Positions 1-11,300 of a stretch of DNA of 64,000 nt are shown in pieces. The DNA is from Morinoia aosen. Its lineage: Eukaryota > Arthropoda > Malacostraca > Amphipoda > Talitridae. The first letter of the stretch is position 1. Every line of letters begins with the position of its first letter. Below the pieces are notes generated by a model. It did no database searches and was not told where the DNA came from. It saw only the letters and a program-made list of their open reading frames with translations. Location of the stretch: the NCBI GenBank assembly GCA_030386875.1, contig CM059562.1, forward strand, positions 74,644,095 to 74,708,094. Reading direction: 5' to 3'. The position numbers and the translations under genes are program-made.

Positions 1-511
1 ATAATTCTGTCAGAAACTAGATACTAGCTCATTTTTTCATTTGCAAGCTTTGATTGAGGAATTATAAATAAAAGTGCTCGGAAACACGTTTTTAATATTA
101 GCATTACCTTATTTAAACAATTTAAACAATTTATTTACCACAGGTGATACAGAGGTAGAATATTTCTTAAGTCTAGTACAATGGTTAAATTTGAGTATAG
201 CTACCTGTGGGCCCGAACAAGTTCAGCGACTTCTATGGCATCCTATCATCACGTTATTCTAAGGTGTACAATAATGTTTGACCTAGTTTACTTAACCTAG
301 TTTCGCATTAGACTGATCATTGAGATAATTTACTCGATATTTTATGCTGTAATTTACAATATAGGTCAAATCGGCTATATTTAACAGTATGTTCGATAAA
401 ACGATTCAAGAGCAGACTGAAGATCGGTTATGTTACTCAAAGCAAGTTACATTATTACATTATCAGTAGTTACATGTAGGAGGCAAGATTTGACATGGTG
501 ATCTTACACGA
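1..511. other. AT-rich flank, possible LINE 3' UTR
   Basis: No convincing coding potential on either strand. The stretch lies directly downstream (minus-strand sense) of the reverse transcriptase reading frame that ends at 512, so at least its right part is probably the 3' untranslated region of that LINE. I see no poly(A) or simple-repeat tail that would fix the end of the element. Confidence 0.35.
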
Positions 512-1750
512 CTAGTATTCTGATAGGAAGTGAGACTCAAGATGTCTTTTGAATACTTTGTACGAATTACATTTACGGATCTCCGCAGGTATAGAGTTCC
601 AAGTTTTGGTTCCAACGAAGAGGATGCTGTGTTGCGACCGGGCCTTCGAATAATAAGGAAGCATGAATTTACTTCTATTTCGGGTTAAATGGTCGTGATG
701 ACCAGTTTGCGCAGTCAATAATTGTCTTAGGCTATTGTCGCCATCATTTCTTAATGTTTTGTAAATGAAATTACAGATGGAGATTTTGTAGAGATCCGAA
801 AGTTTAAGTATTTGTAAATTTTTGAAAGAATCATTTGTGTGAGCATTATATTCTCGGTTCTTTACCGCTCTGACAGCTCTTTTCTGCAGAGTAAAAATTT
901 TGTTGGTTTTATTTTTATCAGTTCCATGCCATGCTTCTATTCCGTATTGCAAGTATGGAGAAATAAGCGTTCGGTAGAGCATTTGTAAAGCTGTTTCAGG
1001 CAGAAAATTTTTAACTTTATTTAGGATTCCGATGGATTTTAATAATTTAGAACTAATATGAGTGATGTGCTCTTTGAAGGTCAGATGTTTATCTACTATG
1101 ATGCCCAGAAACTTACATGAGTTGGTTTCTTCGATTTCATCTTCGCCAATTTTAATGTATGGGAGAGATACATCTTTCTTGTATGAGAATGTAATATAAT
1201 TTGTTTTATCAATATTAAGGCTTATTTTATTAGCTTTGAGCAACGATGATACCTTATGAAGTTCATTATTTATACTCTCCACAATCATAGCGGGATTTTG
1301 GTTCGGAAGGACCGCAGAAAGCGTACTGTCATCGGCAAAAAGTATGAATTTGAAGAATGATGTAGATTTTACAATATCATTGATAAAAATCAGAAACAGG
1401 AGAGGTTCAAGAACAGATCCTTGTGGAACTCCATGGCTAATTGTCTGTGGGTCTGATTTTGCGTCGTCAATGACGACGTATTGCTTCCGAGTTGTTAGGT
1501 ATGATCTGAACCAATCATGGGCAATCCCTCGAATGCCATAACAGTGTAGTTTCGAGAGTAGTATTTTATGGTCCACACAATCAAATGCTTTTCGAAAGTC
1601 AAGAAATACAGAGAAGACAGGCTTTCCTTCATCTATATTAGAATAGAGGAATTGTAAATGATTTAATATAGCCTGTGTTGTTGATTTTTTAGAGCAAAAG
1701 CCGTATTGTTTATCGTAAAGAAATGATTTTTGTTCAAAATAAGAGTACAC
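512..1750 (-). pseudogene. LINE reverse transcriptase domain (broken ORF2, C-terminal part)
   Basis: A 412-codon frame holding the RT palm: SVFLDFRKAFDCVDHKIL (motif A, catalytic Asp), SHGVPQGSVLEPLLF (motif B), and KFILFADDSTL (FADD, motif C catalytic Asp pair), then KFLGIIVDKHLTF (thumb start) and a long C-terminal region ending in SHFLSEY. It is uninterrupted, so the RT core decayed less than the upstream half. RT fingers upstream of residue 1 are in another frame. Role from family knowledge: target-primed reverse transcription of the element RNA. Confidence 0.85.
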
Positions 1751-1917
1751 TTTTTATACACAATCTTTTCGAATACTTTGCTAATAATTGGTAGTACGGA
1801 GATAGGTCGATAATTGTTTACACAGGTTTTTTCACCACTTTTAAAGATAGGGGTAACTCTAGCAACTTTGAGGGAGTTCGGGAAAGTGCCTAGTGAGAGA
1901 GACTGGTTAATAATATT

Positions 1918-2193
1918 TCATATCAGCAGGGCTACAATGTCAGCAATAACTTTAAGTACTTTAGTCGGAAACGTTTGTAGCCCACTCGATTTATTTTTCA
2001 TGTTGTTTATGCACGTAATTACATCGGAGGAGTTTGTAGGCGTAAAGAAAAAGGAGTTGGGTTCTCTAATATGATCCATAAATACCAGGTGATCAGTAGG
2101 TTCACTTGGAATACCATCAGCTATAGTTTTCCCTACGTTTACGAAGAAGTTGTCAAAGAGATTAGCAATTTCTTTCTTCTCATGGTATTTCAC
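1918..2193 (-). pseudogene. LINE RT N-terminal linker (broken ORF2)
   Basis: A 91-codon block between endonuclease and RT containing the segment FFFTPTNSSDVITCINNMKN, the usual region just before RT motif 0 in CR1-like LINEs. It is in a different frame from both neighbouring blocks, which supports at least one indel on each side. By itself it has no catalytic residues. Confidence 0.6.
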
Positions 2194-2366
2194 ATTATCT
2201 TGAATGACATATTCAATTTTCTTTTTATCGGCATATATTCGGTTTACAGCAAGAGTTAAGGAGATGCCAAGTCTTTTTAACGTCAGTTTTGAATTGAGTA
2301 AACTTGAGCGTAAAGTAGTTCTTTTTTGATGTTCTTATCTGGTTTGTTACATAGTTTCTGAATCGG

Positions 2367-3512
2367 TTATGTTTCTCTAGATATTCGCCCTTCGCAAAGG
2401 AGGGCTAGGTACGCTTGACGTTTCTTTATATTTATTACGATGTCTGTAGTAATCCAGGGCTTTTGTTTATTTTTCGGGGTAACTGTACGAGTTACAATTG
2501 GGCAACACTGATTGTATGCGGTCATTATAGTTTCAGTCAACTTTACTACTGCTTCATCAATGCTCGTAGCATTATTATTTTGTTGAGAGATGTGCAATGA
2601 AGGCATTGATTCTTCTAGAACGGTACGCATTTCTTCAAGATTTGATTCGTTTATTTTACGATATGAGTAAGTTTCAGCCCGTGCCTTGGTGCAAGCAATA
2701 TAGACATTTTTCTTAATAAGAAAAACTGGGAAGTGATCTGATAAGTCAGAAGTAATTATTCCAGCAAGAAAATCACTTGGGTCTGTCATAAAGATATTGT
2801 CAAGCAGCGTAGCACACTCTGAAGTTATTCGTGTAGGCTTTGTAATGATCGGAAGGAAGGATTGAGACTGAAAGGTTGTTAGGAAATTAGAGATTGGTTC
2901 ATAGCTTTCATGTTTCATTAGATCATAATTGAAGTCACCGCATATTATTATGTCATTGTATAAGGGCCTGTTGAACTGAGAAATAATACGATTCAGCTCA
3001 TTCAGGAAGGATATAGGACAGGCTGTAGGAGGCCTATACACCGTTCCAAGCACAATGCGTTTACCATCTCTAGACAGTTCCACGAAGAGTGATTCTATAT
3101 GATCCTGATTCATTGTTGCACTTGCTATGGTTCTCGAGTCTATGTGGTTAGATATATATGTGCTGGTGCCTCCGCCCCGCTGGTTTTTTCTTAGCGAATG
3201 GTAACTATGATAATTTTCAAATCGAATCATGTTTTTAGTCGAGTCATCTAGCCAGCTTTCGGTGAAGCTAATCACGTCTAGGTTATATTCAAGTTCAGTA
3301 ATAGTACATTGTATCTCTTCCAATTTTGGATAGAGTGACCTAAATTTCCAACCCAGGAGTGAGAAATCTCGGTCAGTTATTTGTATAGTTTCGTTGAATT
3401 TTGATATATTAGTATACCTACATTCTTGAGAGTCGTTTAGGTTTGGATATATTCTATTCAAATGATTGAGATCTGGGTCGATTTCCTCGAATGTCTCAGA
3501 GTGATCAGTCAT
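2367..3512 (-). pseudogene. LINE endonuclease domain (broken ORF2, N-terminal part)
   Basis: This 381-codon frame carries the exonuclease-endonuclease-phosphatase fold typical of LINE target nicking. Visible motifs are SFTESWLDDS (catalytic Glu), a GGG turn followed by an ISNHI strand, VYRPPTACP, IICGDFNYDLM (catalytic GDFN), and SDLSDHFPVF near residue 260 (catalytic SDH). The frame ends in a region that should lead into the RT linker but breaks after RISRET, so the protein is separated from its RT by frameshifts. Family knowledge: the enzyme nicks target DNA to prime reverse transcription. The copy is presumed inactive. Confidence 0.8.
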
Positions 3513-3600
3513 TTAAAATTAGTAAACAGTAAGAAGTAGGTACTATAAAGTTAAAAACGAAATACAGAGTCAAGCTTTAAGAGATATTCCTGTCTAAAAA

Positions 3601-4500
3601 ACTAAGAACCAGCTGTCAACTTTTATTGAAAATAAATGAGTTCTTCTTTGTTCTTTCATGACCGTATTCTCCCGAAAGTATTCTTCATAAATATTCACAG
3701 AATTTATCAGCTTTTAATCCTCGAGTGGAGAGTAAAATTTCAAAAAGTAAATTTCGTTTTTATTTCTTCCGGTTATATATTTAACCCCTGGCGTTGCGAG
3801 TATCTACTTCTTATTGTTTGTCTTTCAATATTTAGGATTTTTATGTTGAGAAATTTAAAAATCAATTGGTTAGAATGCATTTTATGCTCCAGCTATTAAA
3901 GAAATGAATTGACTTTCTTTTCGTTTTCTTTCTTTCCACATTTTTGGCTTCTAAAATGCACGAGCGATCATCGATTTGTGCACTCAGAAATATTTTTCTA
4001 GTTGCAAAATATTTTAGCATATTTTGACGTTATCAACCGTCTGATGGCCTGTAATGCTCGAGGAAGTAATCCATTGCAGATAAATACCATTTATCTATCG
4101 TAAACAGTTTTGACATATTGCATAAATATTTATTAAATTTTTATACGCGGTTGAAAATTTTTCTTATCTTGTGCGACATCGCGTCTCTTTTTTTGATTCA
4201 TGGGAATATTTTGTGCCAGCATTATTTCTATTTATAAATCTTGTTCGATTTGATGTGTGATAACACAAGTTCTCTGGGCTAGTTACTAGGTTATTGCTGG
4301 TACATATGCATCACCAACTAGGTTCAAAATTCCTACCTGACGACCTCTCAGTTTTGGATTAAGAACCATGGATTTTCATTCAATATACTTCCAGCAATGT
4401 CATTGGCTAAATTAAAAGCCTAAGCTCTTGCGCTAATGTAAGTAAAGACGGTCTTTCTAGGCAATTTCACATCAAATTTTTTCATTCTATCTTACCCGTA
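3601..4500. other. AT-rich stretch without recognised features
   Basis: I see no gene, no known repeat and no RNA gene. Short open frames occur but have low-complexity composition and no motif. Confidence 0.4.
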
Positions 4501-4507
4501 TTTAATA

Positions 4508-4677
4508 TAATAATAATAATAATAATGAAGGCATCTACTGATGCTTTATTTCCAATCAAGCCTGATACATATCACCTTGTACATTGGATTTTCAAATGCC
4601 TTATAACTAACGCCAGGACGCTTTCCCCCGGTCAAGACCGGTACCCATTTCAGACACCTGGGTAGAGTGGGGTATTG
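4508..4677 (-). repeat. tRNA-type SINE copy 1, 3' part (split by LTR element)
   Basis: Matches the SINE copies at 39771-40030 and 62490-62690. Read on the minus strand it ends with a small hairpin (stem GCATC/GATGC) and a TAA simple-repeat tail at about 4508-4527. The copy is interrupted at 4677 by the gypsy LTR. The match resumes at 13938, where TGCTTGG corresponds to TGCTTGA in the uninterrupted copy near 39932. The tRNA-like head is not recognisable on the far side. Confidence 0.7.
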
Positions 4678-6838
4678 TGTAGCATACCGCTACATAAGCG
4701 TAAAAATTATAAATTTGCCATTCTCACTGAAATAAATTAATCATTAGCATTAAAAATCTTACTATAATTTATTATTAATTATTTTCTACTTCTAATTCGT
4801 AATCATTGAAGTTTTGCGTAAATGCATGAAACAATAGAAATAACAATTTCCATTTTTCGAGAGAGAAGCCCTCTGGTGGCAACACTGCGCAGTTGCGCGT
4901 CTTTTCTTTCAGAGCCACTCTTACTTTGGCGTCCCACTTTGGCAGTGTTACAGCAAATTCTCGTGAGTTTAAATGTGTTAGAAAATTATCGTGTTCCTTT
5001 TCGTCGTGTCAGTGAGTATTAATAAGTGACAGTGCAGTGTTATTAAGTTACGTAGTTAATAGTGGGAATATTGATGTAGCATGTGTCTCATTCAGTGCTT
5101 TGTTTGTCTTTTCTCAACGTGACTTAGCGTAAAGATATTGCGCCAGATGTGCATTTGCATTTCCGTGTCATGATTTTATTATCAAAGCATAATCATGCTC
5201 GTTCTTTTTCTTTTCGATAATCTACTAATCTACGATAATCTCTGCTTGGTATGAACGCGGCGAAATTTGCCGGCGTTCGTTCGATAGCGTCTTTGGTAAT
5301 GGCGGAACCTCATACCGTCGTTTCTTGTCACTACTCTGTGATTATAAATACTATAGGCATGTGTTATAGTAGCATTTATTCTTTTTGTTATAAACTGACT
5401 CGCAGTAGTCTTAAATTACGAAAAGTATTCTTGTCTATGCTTGCTGAGTTTTGGAATTTCATTTCTTAATTCCATACTCTTTTGGAAACCTTTACGTAAA
5501 CGCCCTTATTTCAATAGAGAAACATTCCAATGAAATTTAATCTAACTCATCGCATTCTCGTGACAAAGAACAACTCACTACCATCTGCCTATCTTGAGTG
5601 TGTGCAAATTGCTGGCGGCTCTGGCTGAGGCCGACGCGTAAGTCGCCGGCTCAATCGCCGCACGGAACTTCATGCTCTCGTGTTCTCTTTCTTCGCGTAT
5701 TTTCCGCCTGTGAAATCAACGCTTAGGTTTTTTTCCTTTCCTTTTATCATTGGGGATATATATATATTATTCCTTAATTCCTTTATTATTGCAAATGATC
5801 TACCAGGATTTTTTAGGATTTATATCCTCGAATTTTAGGATTTTTTATGTTTTTTCTTACTGCTTTCAAAAGTGCAGTCACTTGACATTTTCACGATATT
5901 CCGTAGATCTCGTGTTTACTTGCCCGTAGTCTCTGTAAGGAATCAGGATCTTTATTACCGGAAGTTCTTGAACCTAATACTCAGATTTTTAAAGCCAGAG
6001 GCATTAGTGATTAAACAATTTATTTATTGATTAAAATCTGTCAACCCAAAAATCTGTCCTATCTCTTTTGAGTTTGCCATAGTGAGAATCCTAAAGTAGC
6101 TGGTGTCAATACCTGTAGGAGTTTCTCGGATTTCTCCGTGTGGGAAGAGTTGTCATTATTATGTTTGGATTGTCAGTAGTGGAATGTCTTGATGTCTCTT
6201 TTGGAACATTTCATCCAGCGTCTTGGACTCCTGTGCAGGACCTCTACATCATCGCCATACACACAACCCTCACAGTTTTGAATCTCCCTGGGTTTTTCCT
6301 GAGTGCCATGCTAACTGCTATTCTCACATAAGCAGTGACTAAACTTGCTCCCACTAATATGAGCACGTCACTTAACTTTCTCCTGCTAATGTGCTAATGT
6401 GCTAATGTGCTGACTTGATTCTGCTCACATGAGCCGGATTTAACTTGCTCACTCACACCCCACCTTATTTTGGAGTCATTAGTTATACCGGAACTACGTC
6501 ACTGACCCTCGCTCAATTATCTCAAATTGCCTAATTCAACTTCCCAAATACAACTCACTCATCGTGCCTACTCCATCGCGTGCCGGCCTTCGTCAACGCC
6601 AGCCTGGTCCTCCGGCAAGGATTGCCCACCTAGACAAGCTCTCCGAGATCAAGATGCAAGCCAGTTTTCCTGGTTTCTTCTTCCAATAAACTCCACCTAA
6701 AAACGAGCTGAGTCCAAAACCGTTTTTCATTATCCCTCTCATAATTTTCCCAGAACACTTCGAGAATTGATCGAGTTTTTCTTGGCCGTTCAAATGAATA
6801 TTTACATTCAAACCACCCAACGGCGAAGAAACCCGACA
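4678..6838 (+). repeat. 5' LTR of gypsy element (2161 bp)
   Basis: Starts TGTAGCATACC and ends CCCGACA, giving the usual TG...CA termini. It pairs with 11777-13937 at a constant offset of 7099. Differences seen by eye are at 5250 (T, other copy A), 5396 (T/C), 5602 (G/A), 5630 (G/T) and 6656 (G/C). The LTR is unusually long for Ty3/gypsy, where a few hundred bp is common. It contains a TA-rich box near 5758-5768 that could serve as a TATA element, and three short repeats of CTAATGTG near 6390-6410. Small open frames inside it are not conserved genes. Confidence 0.95.
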
Positions 6839-6860
6839 CTGGTGCGATGGCCGGGAAATT
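6839..6860 (+). promoter_or_regulatory. Putative tRNA primer-binding site
   Basis: Directly after the LTR end comes C then TGGTGCGATGGCCGGG, i.e. TGG complementary to the CCA end of a tRNA followed by a GC-rich stretch, in the position where minus-strand DNA synthesis is primed. I could not assign the tRNA from memory. Confidence 0.6.
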
Positions 6861-7422
6861 CGTAAAAATAAAAACTAAACTCGAAGTGTCTGAGAGGTTG
6901 TGAGAGGATAATGTTGGCGTATCATTGTAGTGATAAATTTTCCCATTTCGTAGTATTTTGAGAAAATTCCTGTGGGTTTGTCCGTGCTAATATCTCTCTG
7001 AGCAGCTCTAACAAAATTTCTTTTTTTTCAGCGTCAGCGCTATCCTGTCCTTGTTTGTTTGTTTTATGTGCCTCAGTAGGTAGGAAAAATATTTTTTTTT
7101 CTCCTATTTCCGTGCTGTGCATTTATTTCTGACTACCGTAAAAATCTTCGCTTCCATTCTCTCTCTTTCCGTTTTCTTCGACGTTATTGATTGATTGAGT
7201 AGGTAGGAAAATAATTTTTTTTACCTGCTTTATTTTTGTGCCTACGCAAATTGCCGCATACCGCAAAAATTTTTCTCGTTTCCAATTTCATGTTTCCTTC
7301 CTTCTGTTTCAACTTAATTTGAATGATTGAGTAGGTGAAGAATTAACGCAACCCCTTGCTACTTAATCCCAAGTCATAGGCACTGATATCTTAATTGCGC
7401 ATCCCCAAAAGAGATTGCTAGC
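6861..7422 (+). other. Untranslated leader of gypsy element
   Basis: A 560-bp, T-rich stretch between primer-binding site and gag ATG with no open frame in sense orientation. Two stretches after GAGTAGGTAGG / GAGTAGGTGA (about 7197 and 7330) look like degenerate repeats. It presumably contains the packaging signal, but nothing in the sequence defines it. Confidence 0.5.
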
Positions 7423-8397
7423 ATGCCTGACTCAGATAATGAAGATCGAGCACACACTAATCCCATTAGGCTCCCGCCCTTTATTCCGGAGGACGCTCAC
7501 ACCTGGTTTCAACAGTGTGAAGCAGTATTTAGGTATAATAAAATAAGTAATGAGATAGACAAATTCTATGCTCTTGTGAGCGCCGCGCCCACAAAACTAT
7601 TGAATAACTCTAACGATATCTTAGAAAACCCTCCAGATCTCAATCCTTACGGAATCTTGAAAGGCAAAATTTTGGCAAGGCTTCAGATGTCCGATGCGGA
7701 CAAATTCCGAAGTCTTGTAGACGCCTCAGCAATTCCATCTGTCTCTGTTTCCTTCCCTCCCACTTCGCTAGTTAAAGAGCTGCGGAAACTCGCTACGGGT
7801 GTTGCCGTAGCTGAGGGATTTCTGAAGGAAGTTTTCATGACTAAGCTTCCCCCGAACGTCCGTCCATTTTTATCCTTAGCAGGGCCCGAGCAAACGTTAG
7901 AAAAATTAGCGGAAGCCGCAGAGACGGTGATCCGAAATATTAATTTGCCACGAGAACCACAAGTTGCTTCCCTGAATGTAGCAGCTACAACTTTTAGCCC
8001 GTCAAATACGGCGCAAAATCAATCCTCAGCCACAATAGATAAGCTGCAGCAGGACATCGCTGAAATAAAGCAAGCTCTCCAAAATTTTCAAATAGGTCAG
8101 AGTGTGGCTCACATTCAGCAAGGCCCAGGGAGATTCCAAAGCCACCATAATGCCTACGACTATCCCTCTGACTATCACTCAAACTATCCTCCTCCTCCTC
8201 CTCCTCAACGCTTTGATAGAGGTAGATCTTATGATAGGTCAAATCAAGACCGCCGCTTCAGGTCGCGCTCTCGTGATGCTAGTAGCAATTTATGCTGGTA
8301 CCACATGAAATTTGGTGACCAAGCTCGCAAATGCACCTCTAGATACTGTCCTCGTTATACCGAAATGACTTCGGGAAACGCCAACAGCGACGCATAG
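7423..8397 (+). CDS. Gypsy element Gag polyprotein
   Basis: This 324-codon frame starts at the first ATG after the leader (AGC ATG CCT). It is the capsid/nucleocapsid precursor that assembles the particle around element RNA. The N-terminal half contains a retrotransposon capsid-like helical segment (around residues 20-165, e.g. AHTWFQQCEAVF). The middle is Gln-rich (IAEIKQALQNFQIGQ) and then a Pro-run (PPPPPPQRF) and Arg-rich RNA-binding stretch follow. Near the C-terminus CWYHMKFGDQARKCTSRYC is the zinc-knuckle-like Cys/His motif seen in this gypsy subgroup. The frame stops with TAG at 8395, overlapping the pol frame by 55 nt, with a slippery heptamer 16 nt before the stop. Confidence 0.88.
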   Translation: MPDSDNEDRAHTNPIRLPPFIPEDAHTWFQQCEAVFRYNKISNEIDKFYALVSAAPTKLLNNSNDILENPPDLNPYGILKGKILARLQMSDADKFRSLVDASAIPSVSVSFPPTSLVKELRKLATGVAVAEGFLKEVFMTKLPPNVRPFLSLAGPEQTLEKLAEAAETVIRNINLPREPQVASLNVAATTFSPSNTAQNQSSATIDKLQQDIAEIKQALQNFQIGQSVAHIQQGPGRFQSHHNAYDYPSDYHSNYPPPPPPQRFDRGRSYDRSNQDRRFRSRSRDASSNLCWYHMKFGDQARKCTSRYCPRYTEMTSGNANSDA

Positions 8398-11300
8398 TAG
8401 CGAGTACTGCGTTGCCTCATTCCCAGACTACTCGCCTCCTTACTATTCTCGATCTCGTCACCAAGTATCGATTTTTAATCGACACTGGGTCCAGTGTATC
8501 AATTATCCCAGCCACGGTGAAAGACAAAAACAACCCAATGTTGGCGACATTACGCGCCGCAAACGGCACGCCAATACCATGTTACGGTGAAAGAGTTTTA
8601 GAGTGCGGTCTGGGATTGAGGAGAAAATTCTGCTTTACCTTCATGATAGCTGATGTTCAAGAACCAATAATTGGTGCTGACTTTCTAGCCAAATTCGGCA
8701 TCGTTGTAGACGTTAAGAATAGGTGTATTAGGGACGAGGAGACACAGATCTCAATTCCCGCTTGTAGCATAACTAGAGCTAATGTCTTGCATTCCTTCTC
8801 GATTGCTTTCAAGGAGGAGTGCATGTTTGAACAGGAACTTAAAAATTTCCCAGCATTAACTAACCCTAACTTAGCTTCTAACAACATGCAAACATGCACA
8901 AAGCACTTCATAGAGACGCAAGGTCCGCCAGTTTTCTCCCGTGCTAGGCGACTGCCGCCCGATCGATTGGCGTTAGCTAAGAAAGAATTCGCGCGCCTCC
9001 TCGAAAATGGCATCATCCGCACCTCCAAAAGCCCTTGGGCTAGCCCTCTTTTGCTAGTACCCAAGGCTAACGGTGAATTCAGACCGTGCGGGGATTTCCG
9101 CAGGTTGAACGCCGTTACTTTACCTGATCGATACCCTATCCCCTACCTTCATGATTTCAGTGCAAATTTAGAGGGAGCACAAATTTTCTCTAAGATCGAC
9201 CTGCAGTCTGCCTTTCATCAAATTCCCTTGGATGAGTCTGCGATTCCTAAGACCGCGGTAATCACTCCGTTTGGTCTCTTCGAATTCCTAAAAATGCCTT
9301 TCGGCTTGAGGAACGCTCCTCAGACGTTCCAAAGGCACATGGCTGAAATTTTCTCTGATCTCACTTTCGCCTATGTCTACCTAGACGACATCCTAGTGGC
9401 ATCCACAACCCCGGAGTTGCACAAAGACCATCTTAGGGTCGTTTTTCAAAGATTGTCCGACAATGGACTCCTCGTAAATCCTGCAAAATGTGAGCTCGGA
9501 AAGCCATCACTGATTTACTTAGGTCATGAAATCTCTAGCCTAGGTCTAAAACCTTTGCCTTCCAAAGTAGAAGTGATCAAAAACTTTCCTCTTCCACAGA
9601 CCCAGAAGGAACTAAGAAGGTTCCTAGGTTCTGTTAACTTCTACCATCGTTTCATACGCAACTGTGCTCAAACTTTAGCGCCCTTGTCTGACCTCCTCGA
9701 ACCGAAACGAAAAGGCAAATCTATTGAGGTAAAATGGACGGAAGAAGCGCGCAAAGCTTTTGATACTATCAAACACAAGTTAGCTTCCGCGACTGAATTA
9801 TCCTACCCTATTGCTAACGCTGATTTCAGCCTCGTTGTGGACGCATCCAGTACCGCCGTAGGTGCTGTGTTGCAACAACAAGTAGGTACTAATATCTCTC
9901 CTCTTACTTTCTTTTCCAAAAAGCTGTCGCCCACTGAGCGTGGTTATAGCGCGTTCGGTAGGGAACTTCTTGCTATCTACCTATCTGTGAGACACTTTCG
10001 CTATGCTCTAGAGGCGAGGGAGTTTGTGATCTACACAGACCACAAACCTTTGACCTCAGCGATCAAAATGCCTTCTGAAAGACATTCCCCTAGGGAAGCT
10101 CGACACTTGTCGTTTATAAGTCAGTTTACCACTGACATCCGTTACATTAAGGGACTAGACAATACCGTTGCCGATTGTCTCTCCCGAATTAATTCTGTCC
10201 AAACTAGTGGTGAAATCACCTTCGGCAACATTGAAAGAGCGCAGAAGGAGGATCCTGAACTTCAGGACCTTCTCAAACCTTCTAACATTTCCCCTCCAAA
10301 ACTAACCTTGGTTGACGGCGTGTACCGTGATGCCGAGCGACTTTCTCGTTTGTATCTTCCTGCGACGCTCCGCAGAGTAGCTGTCCTCCACTACCATTCC
10401 CTCTCTCACCCTGGTATTAACCGTACATTGCGTTTGATTTCTGATCGTTACGTCTGGCCAGCGATGCGTAAGGAGGTCAAGCAAATTGTGCAAAATTGCC
10501 ATGCGTGTCAGAGTAGCAAGGTGGTGAAACATAATCGTGCGGCGCTGCAGAGTTGTGCATTCACAGGTCACAAGTTTGACTCTGTACACCTAGATTTGGT
10601 GGGGCCTTTGCCTTCATCGCGCGGTTATTCTTATTTGTTGACCATCATAGATAGGTTCACGCGTTGGGTTGAGGCTGTCCCTCTTCCTGATACCCAAACT
10701 GAGACTGTAGAGCGCGCGTTCTTATCAAACTGGATCTCTAGATTTGGGGTTCCCTTAAGTGTCACACATGACCGGGGATCACAATTCACCTCCAAATTCT
10801 GGAGTGAGCTTAGCACCGCTTTAGGGTGTGCAAATACACAAACTACAGCGTATCATCCGCAGTCAAATGGACTTATTGAGAGAGTCCACAGAGACCTCAA
10901 GGTTGCATTGCGCTGCCTTAATTGCAGTCACGATTGGACTGATAGACTTCCAGTAGTACTACTTAGCATCCGAAATTTACACAGACAAGATCAGCAGTGC
11001 ACAGCGGCTGAAATGTTGTACGGGAAGACGCTTCGTCTCCCCGGCGACATTGTTGACCCAAAACCTTTGCCTGAATTTTCATCCGCTGACCGTTCCGCTT
11101 ATGTAACCTGTCTCAAAGATTGCATGCGTAATATCAAGTATGTGGCTCCACGAATGCCTCAGACTCAGGACAGACTGGATGCTGCCCTGCAAGACTGCAC
11201 ACATGTGTATGTCCGCAATGATGCTATAAAACCTACACTCACGCGCCCTTATGATGGCCCATTCAAAGTACTTAAACGCAAGCAAAAATACTTCATCCCT

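Larger units (their letters stand above)
512..3600 (-). mobile_element. Degenerate CR1/Jockey-type non-LTR retrotransposon
   Basis: Read on the minus strand, an apurinic-like endonuclease is followed by a reverse transcriptase, the order of CR1/L2/Jockey LINE ORF2 proteins. The coding sequence is broken into three blocks (3512-2367, 2193-1918, 1750-512), each in a different minus-strand frame, so at least two frameshifts separate them. No RNase H domain follows the RT. The C-terminus (SIPAEIRKCNSYKVFKRHL) is typical of the CR1/L2/Daphne group. No gag-like ORF1 is visible upstream, and neither target duplication nor tail is clear. It is a dead copy. The clade assignment is inference from motifs. 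Confidence 0.8.

Noticed and set aside
4822-6331. Small open frames (66, 72, 63 codons) that recur at 11921-13430
   Set aside because: They recur only because they lie in the two LTRs; no conserved motif or codon bias.
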